This document shows positions 8,099-15,393 of a stretch of DNA of 41,714 bases, piece by piece. Position numbers and translations under genes: made by a program. The notes beneath the pieces are model-generated. The model ran no database searches. It was not told where the DNA came from and saw only the letters and a list, made by a program, of their open reading frames with translations. This DNA is from JBFYTX01 sp964442335 (lineage in GTDB: Bacteria > Chloroflexota > Dehalococcoidia > Dehalococcoidales > RBG-16-60-22): positions 1 through 41,714 of the forward strand of contig CAYTZI010000002.1 in the NCBI GenBank assembly GCA_964442335.1, read 5' to 3'. Each line of letters begins with the position of its first letter. Positions within the stretch are counted from its first letter, which is position 1.

Positions 8099-9316
8099 GT
8101 GAACGTCCTCTTTGTCCATGAAACCGAATGGCTGAGAAAAGTAGTCTTCGATATACATACCCTGGCGGAGTCGCTCTCGTTGCGGGGACATCAGGTATAC
8201 GCCATCGACTTCGAGAGCACGTGGAAACGCGCGGGAATATTTGACCTGTGGAGTAAATACAGGCAGGTAGACGGGGTCTCGCGTGCGTTTAAGGGCTCTT
8301 CGGTAACGCTCATCCGGCCGGGGTTCTTTAAAGTAAGCGGCCTCAGCCGCATATCCGCCGCTTTTACTCACTGGCGGGCGATTAAAAAGACTATCAAAGA
8401 TAAAAAGATAGACGTCCTCATTCTTTACGGCGTCGCCACCAACGGCATTCCCGCCGTCCGCGCCGCGCACGGCCTTAACATCCCGGTCGTATTCAGGTCG
8501 ATAGACATTCTTAATCAACTGGTGGCGTTCCGTATCCTCAGACCTTTTACGAAGATGCTGGAGAAGTCCGTCTACCCCCGCGCGGACATGACCCTTACCC
8601 TTACGCCGAGCCTCTCAAAATACGTGGCGGGGCTGGGGGCTAAAAGGGACAGGATAAAGCTGCTGCCGATGCCGGTGGACACCGCTATATTTTACCCCTG
8701 CCCCGCCCCTTCGGAGCTGCGCCGCCGGTGGGGCATTAAAGAAATGGACAGCGTCATCCTCTACATCGGTACGCTCTTCGATTTCTGCGGGCTCGACGGC
8801 GTAATACGGCGCCTGCCGGAAATAATCGCTCAGGAGCCCTCCGCAAAACTACTCATCGTGGGAGACGGCCAGCAGCGCAGGAAACTGGAAAGCATTATCG
8901 CGGAAATAGGCCTGAAAGGCAGAGTAATCATCACCGGCTTCCAGCCCTACGAGACCATGCCGCAGTACATCAACATGGCCACTCTTTGCATCAACCCCTT
9001 CCTCATGACCGGCGCCACCAGAGAAATCTTTCCCGGCAAGATAGTGCAGTACCTCGCCTGCGGTAAAGCCGTCGTCGCCACCCCCCTGCCCGGCCTGGTG
9101 GCGGTCACGACGGGCGAAGAGCAGGGCATAGCCTTCGCGGAAAGCCCCGTGGCGATGGCGGGCAAGCTGGTCGCCCTGCTCAGGGACCGTGACCACCGGC
9201 GCCGACTGGAGCAAAATGGACTTGCCTACGTCCGTAAAGTCCACAGCATCGAAAGCATCGCCGCGCAGCTGGAAGCAAGTCTGGAAGAAGCGATAGCCCG
9301 AAAAAAGGCGGAATAG
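8099..9316 (+). CDS. Glycosyltransferase family 4 (GT-B fold)
   Basis: This 405-residue protein starts with GTG. The C-terminal half has the GT4 nucleotide-sugar-binding features: VILYIGTLFDFCGLDG, LLIVGDGQQRRKLE, VIITGFQPYETMPQYI, and the EIFPGKIVQYLACGKAVVAT segment with the Glu pair that contacts the donor sugar. It would add one sugar from an activated donor to a lipid-linked glycan on the cytoplasmic face of the membrane. It sits between an SDR epimerase (12 bases upstream) and a flippase (3 bases downstream), so it belongs to the same operon. Confidence 0.88.
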   Translation: MNVLFVHETEWLRKVVFDIHTLAESLSLRGHQVYAIDFESTWKRAGIFDLWSKYRQVDGVSRAFKGSSVTLIRPGFFKVSGLSRISAAFTHWRAIKKTIKDKKIDVLILYGVATNGIPAVRAAHGLNIPVVFRSIDILNQLVAFRILRPFTKMLEKSVYPRADMTLTLTPSLSKYVAGLGAKRDRIKLLPMPVDTAIFYPCPAPSELRRRWGIKEMDSVILYIGTLFDFCGLDGVIRRLPEIIAQEPSAKLLIVGDGQQRRKLESIIAEIGLKGRVIITGFQPYETMPQYINMATLCINPFLMTGATREIFPGKIVQYLACGKAVVATPLPGLVAVTTGEEQGIAFAESPVAMAGKLVALLRDRDHRRRLEQNGLAYVRKVHSIESIAAQLEASLEEAIARKKAE

Positions 9317-9319
9317 CCC

Positions 9320-10834
9320 ATGCCGCTGAGCATCATCGGCATCGCCAGGGACTCGTTAAAGTTTACCGCCGCCAAAGCCATCGCGGCGCTGGCGGGGCTG
9401 GGGGTAACGCTCTACGCCGCCGCCATACTCCTCCCCGAAGAATACGGCACCTACGGTCTGCTTGTGCTGTGGTTGACCTACGTCAGCGCGGCGGCGCCGG
9501 GAATATATACCGCGGCTTCACGGGAGATGCCCGTGCTGCTGGGGCAGGGCAAAGAGCCGGAAGCCCTGAGAGTCCAGAATATCTCCGTGTCCGCGGCGCT
9601 GCTTTACACCATAATCCCCACCGCCGTGGTCATCATCGTCTCGTTTTTCTACGACGAAGAAATCATGAGATACGGCCTCATCGTGGTCGCTCTGACCTAC
9701 GCGGCCATGAGGATATCCGGCATCTGGGCGAACATGAACTTCACCAGGGAGCGGTTCAATAAAGTGGCGGTGGGAAATCTCATCACCGCCATCGCCGCCC
9801 CCGCGGTGGCGTTAATCGGTTTGCACTGGCTCAAAGTCTACGCGCTCGTTATCGGGCCGCTGGCGGCTTACATCATCCTGATGATTTACTACCTGACGCG
9901 GGGCTCCATAGGCTTCCGCTTTGTTCTTGACCGCCGTGAGATTATCCGGCTGGCCAAAGTCGGGCTGGTCCTTCAAGGGCTCGTGGTGGTGCTCATGCTT
10001 TTCAGGGTCGTCGACCGCACCGTCATCGCCTCGGCGCTGTCCCTGGAACAACTGGGACTCTACGTGTTCGCCATCGGCTTTCTCACCTACGCCTTTTCGT
10101 TATTCGAGGACTTCACGCGGGTGCTCCAGCCGGTCCTCTGGCGCCATGCCGGCACCGCCGAGAGCATATCCAGAGGATTCAGAGACACCCGGCGGATAGC
10201 GGTATACCTGGCGCTCGGGACAGCCATCGTTATTCCCCTGGCGCAACTCTTTTTCATCCTGATAGCCATGCTGGTAACGAAAAAATACACCGGTAGCATC
10301 GGCATATTCAACGTGCTGTCCTATAACCTCTACCTCATGGCGATAGCCATAATGCCGACCCTCATACTCAACTCCAGTCTGGTCAACAGGCAAAAGTTCA
10401 CCCTGATTTTTTACGCCGCCGGCCTGGCATTAAGCGTGGGACTGGACATCATGGTGGTGAGGCTGGGCGGCGGCGTAACGGACATCGCCTGGGTGGCTAT
10501 CGGCACGCAGGGACTGGTGACGGTGATACTTTACTACCTGATAAAGAGGCATGTCTTCGACTCTGCCGCCGAGTTCGGGAAGTTCGCGTTAATGATGGCG
10601 ATACCTTTCGCGGCCAGCTTCCCGTTCTATTTCCTTCACGTCTACCTGTACCAAGCCCTGGCGAACCTGTGGGTCTTTACGGGGATATCGCTCGGCGCGC
10701 AGATAGCGATATGGACGCTCGTTGTCCTCATTTTTTACCGGGAATACGTTTCCCGCGCCCAGTTCCGCGCCATAATAAAGGAAATACGTTCAACCCTGCC
10801 GGGCAGCCGGCGGGAGGACACCGACCTGATATAA
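9320..10834 (+). CDS. Wzx-type polysaccharide/lipid-linked oligosaccharide flippase
   Basis: This 504-residue protein is highly hydrophobic with about 12-14 predicted membrane helices. Its N-terminus (SLKFTAAKAIAALAGLG and LLPEEYGTYGLL) matches the MATE/MVF-like polysaccharide biosynthesis family. Members move undecaprenyl- or dolichyl-linked oligosaccharides across the cytoplasmic membrane. Here it could deliver the glycan to the STT3 enzyme whose active site faces outwards. It is the last gene of the plus-strand operon, and its stop is 6 bases from the stop of the convergent glycosyltransferase. Confidence 0.85.
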   Translation: MPLSIIGIARDSLKFTAAKAIAALAGLGVTLYAAAILLPEEYGTYGLLVLWLTYVSAAAPGIYTAASREMPVLLGQGKEPEALRVQNISVSAALLYTIIPTAVVIIVSFFYDEEIMRYGLIVVALTYAAMRISGIWANMNFTRERFNKVAVGNLITAIAAPAVALIGLHWLKVYALVIGPLAAYIILMIYYLTRGSIGFRFVLDRREIIRLAKVGLVLQGLVVVLMLFRVVDRTVIASALSLEQLGLYVFAIGFLTYAFSLFEDFTRVLQPVLWRHAGTAESISRGFRDTRRIAVYLALGTAIVIPLAQLFFILIAMLVTKKYTGSIGIFNVLSYNLYLMAIAIMPTLILNSSLVNRQKFTLIFYAAGLALSVGLDIMVVRLGGGVTDIAWVAIGTQGLVTVILYYLIKRHVFDSAAEFGKFALMMAIPFAASFPFYFLHVYLYQALANLWVFTGISLGAQIAIWTLVVLIFYREYVSRAQFRAIIKEIRSTLPGSRREDTDLI

Positions 10835-10840
10835 CGGAAG

Positions 10841-11935
10841 CTAACTCTTCCTGCCAGCCGCCTTCCGATAAACCGCCAGGATTTCATCCAGCGCGTCGGG
10901 CAGGTTCAGCGATTCCAGCCTGTTCTTATAATCGGCGTGGTTTTCCCAGACGTCTTTTACCCTGGAGATGAAGTCAGGGGTGTCGCGGCTTTTAAAGACC
11001 ACCGTGCCTTCGGGCCGCGGGCAGACATCGCTGGCAACGGCGGGTACTCTGAAGTGGATGGCTTCAGCCACGGATATGCCGTAGCTGTCCACGGCTGTGG
11101 GGCGCACGAAAATATCGCTTTTCATTATCACGGGATAGAACTGGCAGGGCGTGGTCTGGAACAGGAAGTTGTCCTCGATGCCTTTCTCGACGATTCTGCG
11201 TTTCAACTCGTTATAATATTCATAGTCCCTTATGCTCGGCAGGAAAAACACGAGCCCGACCCCCGGGTATTCGTTTTTCAACGCGGCGCAGAGCTCGATA
11301 CACATGTCGATGCCATAAAGGTCCTCGCCTTTGTTCCTGATGATGGCGAAAGCGTTGGCGGATATCACGGGCTTGTGCGCTTCCATGAAAGCCCATACCC
11401 GGGGCGGGACTTCCGCTATTTCCTCTTCTCTTACCACCGGCGGCAGGTAAGGCGTTATGACGGACACCTTTTCCGGCCCGGCGCCCAGGGATACCAGCTT
11501 TTCTCTGATATCCGGGTTAATCGTGATGCAATGCGCCGCCGACCTCAATATAGCCTTCATCATCCTGCGTCCGATGGGACTGAAATCCTCGGGACTGTAC
11601 CTCAGGCTGTGATAAGTGATAACGAACCTGGCGCGTTTAACCATGGCGAGCCAACGGAAAAAGGCAGGGATCTGCCAGCGCAGGTTGGTGGTATGCACGT
11701 GAATGATGTCTATCCGCGAAGCCAGGATGCGCGGCCAGTTCCAGATACGGAACAAGCTCAATACGTTTCCGGCTTTTTTACCGCGCCAGTCCAGGTCAAG
11801 GATGGTGCACCGGATGTTTCTGTTCAGGCAGCCGGCCATCAGCCTCTGGATGTGGATGGTCACTCCCCCCAGGGGAGGCGGGTAGACCCCGGCTATTGCC
11901 ACACACAGGTCTTCCACTTTCCTTGCGACGCCCAT
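10841..11935 (-). CDS. Glycosyltransferase family 4-like protein
   Basis: This 364-residue protein opens with VAIAGVYPPPLGGVTIHIQRL, the glycine-rich N-terminal GT-B loop. It has VHTTNL, VITYHSLRY and ITINPDIREKLVSLGAGPEKVSVI, the usual acceptor-domain landmarks. The C-terminal domain has YGISVAEAIHFRVPAVASDV, where the Glu of the EAI motif is the donor-binding residue. The start ATG overlaps the FkbM methyltransferase stop by one base (TGATG), so the pair is translationally coupled. It probably extends the same glycan as the plus-strand genes. Confidence 0.85.
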   Translation of the reverse strand: MGVARKVEDLCVAIAGVYPPPLGGVTIHIQRLMAGCLNRNIRCTILDLDWRGKKAGNVLSLFRIWNWPRILASRIDIIHVHTTNLRWQIPAFFRWLAMVKRARFVITYHSLRYSPEDFSPIGRRMMKAILRSAAHCITINPDIREKLVSLGAGPEKVSVITPYLPPVVREEEIAEVPPRVWAFMEAHKPVISANAFAIIRNKGEDLYGIDMCIELCAALKNEYPGVGLVFFLPSIRDYEYYNELKRRIVEKGIEDNFLFQTTPCQFYPVIMKSDIFVRPTAVDSYGISVAEAIHFRVPAVASDVCPRPEGTVVFKSRDTPDFISRVKDVWENHADYKNRLESLNLPDALDEILAVYRKAAGRKS

Positions 11936-12903
11936 CAGGAATCAGCCCCGCCTCTCTCCAGAAACAGGGCGGGGTCGCCGGCCTTTCCCGACATAACCGG
12001 CTCGCTGGACATCAGGTCGTCCAGGGTCATGTCCCAAGCGCCGAACTTCATCTTTATTATCCTTTGATTAAGAAAATCGACGAGCCCCCATAAAAAACCG
12101 CTGTGCGGCGGGTAGATATTGGGCTCGAGGATTACTTTTTTCAGTCGGAATCCGTGCTTCTTCAGATTGGATAGAAACTCCGCCGCGCGTTCCCTCCCCA
12201 TGAGGTCGGGATGGAACTCAATAAGCAGCTTCAGCGGAATTCCCGATTCCAAAACGCCGCTCATGCCGGCGATTATCTCATACTCATAGCCTTCGGTGTC
12301 CATCCGGATTAAATCGGGGCGTCTCTTGTCCCTGAGAAAGGTGTCCAGGCTGGCGATTTCCACTTCTATTGTGCCGATGATTTTACGCGGAGGGTAAAAA
12401 GAACACCAGTTGGGATGGTCGGAAAGGTACATGGTCGCCGCGCCGTTGTCCTTCCCGATGCCAATCTGGAAAGTCTCGATGTTCTCGTAGCCGTTAAGCT
12501 GGATGCTCTTCCGGAGCAGCTCCATGTTATGCGGCACCGGCTCGACGGCATAGACCCTGCCGCGCGGGCCGAGCAGCCGCGCTTCCATAAGGGCGTAGTA
12601 CCCTATGTTCGCCCCCACGTCCACCACGCAGTCCCCCTCTTTCAAAGCGCCCCGGAGCGTTCGGGTAAGCAGCCCCTCCCTGACCCCCGCCAGGGCAAGC
12701 TCCCGCGAGACGCCCTTGTCCCGGATATCCAGGCACATCCTGCTCCCCTGGATGTCCCGCACGATTACCTCGTCCGTTTTTTTGAACTTCCCGCGGGTGA
12801 ATAGAGACGAATACCATTCGAGGATAAAAAAGATGAGCAGCCTGCGGGTAAAATTGGCTGGTCCTTCCCGTTTTAGATACCGCAGGCCACTCTCGACGAG
12901 CAT
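11935..12903 (-). CDS. FkbM-family SAM-dependent methyltransferase
   Basis: This 322-residue protein has the SAM-binding motif CVVDVGANIGYYALM, the following acidic VYAVEPVPHNME, and the FkbM-typical LIRMDTEGYEYEIIAGM. The family O-methylates sugars or hydroxyl groups and is common in glycan loci. The N-terminal 60 residues are basic and amphipathic and may associate with the membrane. It lies between an SDR epimerase (13 bases upstream on the same strand) and a coupled glycosyltransferase, so a sugar of the surface glycan is the likely substrate. Confidence 0.88.
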   Translation of the reverse strand: MLVESGLRYLKREGPANFTRRLLIFFILEWYSSLFTRGKFKKTDEVIVRDIQGSRMCLDIRDKGVSRELALAGVREGLLTRTLRGALKEGDCVVDVGANIGYYALMEARLLGPRGRVYAVEPVPHNMELLRKSIQLNGYENIETFQIGIGKDNGAATMYLSDHPNWCSFYPPRKIIGTIEVEIASLDTFLRDKRRPDLIRMDTEGYEYEIIAGMSGVLESGIPLKLLIEFHPDLMGRERAAEFLSNLKKHGFRLKKVILEPNIYPPHSGFLWGLVDFLNQRIIKMKFGAWDMTLDDLMSSEPVMSGKAGDPALFLERGGADS

Positions 12904-12916
12904 GAAGTCTCCCGCT

Positions 12917-13915
12917 TTAAAATCTGGCGCTGGCCTCTATCAGGCTCCTGTTTTTCGTAATCCAGGCGTATACCTTTTTTATGCCGTCCTGCATCAGCAT
13001 CCCCGGCTCGTAGCCCAGTACTTTCCTGGCTTTGGCAATCGAGGCGCGGCGGCGGATTATTTTATCCCAGTCGCGCCGGGGCACGAGCTGAACGCCCCTG
13101 TCGTTGCCGGTAAGCTCGTTCACCATGGCGGCGATATCTTTAACCTTTGTCTCCGTCTCCGAAGCCAGGTTAAAAGCGTCGCCCACGGCTTCCGGCACGA
13201 CGCCCAGCAGCAGCGTCCCGGCGATTATATCGTCGACGTAGGTGAAATCGCGCGTCTCATCGCCGGTGCCGGTGATGGGCAGGGGCTTTTTATGCATCGC
13301 CCACCACATGAAGTTGGGTATAACATTCCGGTAGGCGCCCGGTATCTCACCGGGGCCGTAGACGTTAAAGTAGCGGGCGATGGCCACCGGCAGCCTGTAA
13401 TGATTGTAGAAAAAGTTGCAGTAGAGCTCGCCGAGGAGCTTGGTTATCTGGTAAGGGGTATCCAGGTGGAGCGAGACGAAGTCCTCCTTGAGGGGCAGCG
13501 GCGCCTGGCTGCCGTAGACCGAGCACCCGGAAGAGGCGAAGACGAATTTCTCGACGCCGGATAGATTGGAGTATTCCAGCACCTTCAGCGTGCCCAGTCC
13601 GTTAACGAGCTGGTCGGTCTCCGGGTTGTCCACCGAGTTCTGGTTGGCGAAGTGGGCCGCCAGGTGAAAGACAAACTCCGGCCAGAAAGCGAAGGCGCGC
13701 TTGAGCACCTCCTCGTCGAGTATGCTTCCCTCGATAAATACCACCTGCGGGGCTGCGGGTATGTTCCATCTGGCGGCGGCGGAGAGGTCGTCCAGTACGA
13801 TAACCCTGGCGGCATCAGCCTTTACCAGGGCTGCCGTGAGGTTGCTGCCGACACAGCCTGCCCCGCCGGTGATGAGTACCTTTTTACCTTTATAAGCGCT
13901 TAAATACTCTCTCAT
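12917..13915 (-). CDS. NAD-dependent nucleotide-sugar epimerase (extended SDR family)
   Basis: This 332-residue protein has VLITGGAGCVGSNL (NAD-binding GxxGxxG), the catalytic Ser region VFASSGCSVYG, and YQITK (YxxxK). IARYFNVYGPGE and DFTYVDDI are hallmarks of GalE/RfbB-like epimerases and dehydratases. It differs in sequence from the other SDR at 7160-8086, so the two probably make different sugars. It is the first gene of a three-gene minus-strand unit with FkbM and GT4, all converging on the plus-strand glycan operon. Confidence 0.87.
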   Translation of the reverse strand: MREYLSAYKGKKVLITGGAGCVGSNLTAALVKADAARVIVLDDLSAAARWNIPAAPQVVFIEGSILDEEVLKRAFAFWPEFVFHLAAHFANQNSVDNPETDQLVNGLGTLKVLEYSNLSGVEKFVFASSGCSVYGSQAPLPLKEDFVSLHLDTPYQITKLLGELYCNFFYNHYRLPVAIARYFNVYGPGEIPGAYRNVIPNFMWWAMHKKPLPITGTGDETRDFTYVDDIIAGTLLLGVVPEAVGDAFNLASETETKVKDIAAMVNELTGNDRGVQLVPRRDWDKIIRRRASIAKARKVLGYEPGMLMQDGIKKVYAWITKNRSLIEASARF

Positions 13916-13982
13916 CTTTCCCCTTGTATCAAACGCGAAGATATTATGAATTTAAATAATTATTACATATATAGATACGCCT

Positions 13983-14105
13983 AGCAAGGGGTTCAGCCTG
14001 GGTATGGTTTTAGAGTTTCCCGGTCGAGCCTGCCCTGCTTTCGCCCCCGGTACAGCGTCGGCATTACTTAATAGTTAATGTATCTGGTACTAATTAGCCC
14101 TTGCT
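13983..14105. other. Long-range inverted repeat in a 280-base non-coding stretch
   Basis: AGCAAGGG (13983-13990) and CCCTTGCT (14098-14105) are perfect complements 107 bases apart, enclosing GC-rich sequence that can form several short helices. The stretch 13916-14196 holds no gene; it is the shared upstream region of the SDR epimerase (minus) and the FecR gene (plus). It could be the closing stem of a structured leader RNA. I could not match it to a known riboswitch, including c-di-GMP classes. Confidence 0.25.
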
Positions 14106-14196
14106 TCACGGGTTGTTTACCTTCCCGACCACTTTATTTATGCCTTATTTATAACGTTTGTTGTAATCTTTACTTATCTAACGGAGGGGGACTAAC

Positions 14197-15378
14197 CTGA
14201 AAAAGCGACTTGGCATCAATCTGGCAAATATAATCCTCATATCCATCGTGGGATTCCTCGCGATCGATATCGGCTTTTCCCTCTATAGTCCGGGCCGACT
14301 CAATGCGGTGCTGCCGTTCAGCGTGCTGAAGGTAATCGGCGGCGATATACAGGTCCAGGACAGAAACTCGCTGGCCTGGGAAACAGCCGCCGACGGCGCT
14401 TCGCTCGAGCCCGGTAGCCGCTTACGTACCGACGATAACGGGTATGTCTCGCTCAGCTTTTTCCAGGGCACCACGGCCACTCTGGAGCCCGGCACGGACG
14501 TTATTATTTCCGGGCTGGATAACGACGGTGAAAACCAGCTTAACGGTGTTACCCTGAGACAGAAGTCGGGGAAAACATGGAGCCAGGTGACAAGACTTGA
14601 AGACGACAGCTATTACTTTACGATAGAAACGCCGTCCGCCGATATCAAAGTGCGGGGCACGCTCTTTTCCACGGAGGTCGATAAAGACGGCCAGACCACC
14701 GTGCAGACGACCGAAGGTGCTGTGAGTGTCAGCGCGCAGGGCGAGGAGGTGCAGGTCGGGGCGGGGCAGCAGACCATCGTGATGCCCGGACAGGCGCCTT
14801 CCGCCCCGGAGCCGATACCTCCTGCCGCCAGCGAAATGGTCCTGACCATGGACGGGACAACCGGCCTGCTTATCGCCCCGAGCGGGTCGAGCACCGGCTA
14901 CCTGCCCGACGGGACACCGCTGAACCAGATTATCGGCTCGCGGCTTTTCATGGCGGAAAACGAATCTCAAATAGTCAGTATCCCCGAGCCGGATGCCGGA
15001 CCTTATACCGTTGAGCTTAACGGCATGGGCGGCGAGGAGGCCGGAGTAAGCGTTGATGCTTATGCCGAAGGCAAGCTCACCATGCACTATGCCGAGAACG
15101 TCAGCGCCGGGGATAACCTGATGCTGAAACTGCACCTTGACATACTTAACGGACTGCTCGGCAACGCCGATGACGTCAAGCCCGCCCCGGCGCCAACGGT
15201 GGCGCCCCCTGAAAAAACAGCGCCGCCCGGACCTTCCCCGGCCGGTCCGGAACCCCCCGTGAATACGGAACAGCCGGATTTCAGCGGGGACAGCTATCTT
15301 GATGTCACATGGTTAATTATCGGCGGTATCGTCGTCGTCCTGGTCGCCTTACTGGTAATCGCCTGGAAAAAGATGTAA
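14197..15378 (+). CDS. Membrane-anchored FecR-domain protein, probable CTG start
   Basis: The protein has an N-terminal signal anchor, a FecR domain (roughly residues 45-190, with SLEPGSRLRTDDNGYVSLSF and IETPSADIKVRGT), a Pro-rich linker and a C-terminal helix (TWLIIGGIVVVLVALLVIA). FecR domains act in the envelope as sensory or regulatory modules. The shortest conventional start is GTG at 14248, but it has no ribosome binding site and would lose the positive n-region. A GGAGGGGG at 14183-14190 sits six bases before CTG at 14197, which gives an ideal LKKRLGINLANIILISIVGF anchor. I therefore infer a CTG start. The gene is 15 bases upstream of the c-di-GMP enzyme and probably signals to it. 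Confidence 0.8.
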   Translation: MKKRLGINLANIILISIVGFLAIDIGFSLYSPGRLNAVLPFSVLKVIGGDIQVQDRNSLAWETAADGASLEPGSRLRTDDNGYVSLSFFQGTTATLEPGTDVIISGLDNDGENQLNGVTLRQKSGKTWSQVTRLEDDSYYFTIETPSADIKVRGTLFSTEVDKDGQTTVQTTEGAVSVSAQGEEVQVGAGQQTIVMPGQAPSAPEPIPPAASEMVLTMDGTTGLLIAPSGSSTGYLPDGTPLNQIIGSRLFMAENESQIVSIPEPDAGPYTVELNGMGGEEAGVSVDAYAEGKLTMHYAENVSAGDNLMLKLHLDILNGLLGNADDVKPAPAPTVAPPEKTAPPGPSPAGPEPPVNTEQPDFSGDSYLDVTWLIIGGIVVVLVALLVIAWKKM

Positions 15379-15393
15379 AAGCCAGAGATATTT

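Noticed and set aside
7145..8518. 457-residue open frame on the minus strand
   Set aside because: It lies antisense to a clear SDR epimerase and glycosyltransferase, has no recognisable motifs, and is the kind of frame produced by high GC codon bias.
13916..14196. c-di-GMP riboswitch before the FecR/GGDEF genes
   Set aside because: The conserved core sequences of the class I aptamer are not seen on either strand, and I could not fit class II.
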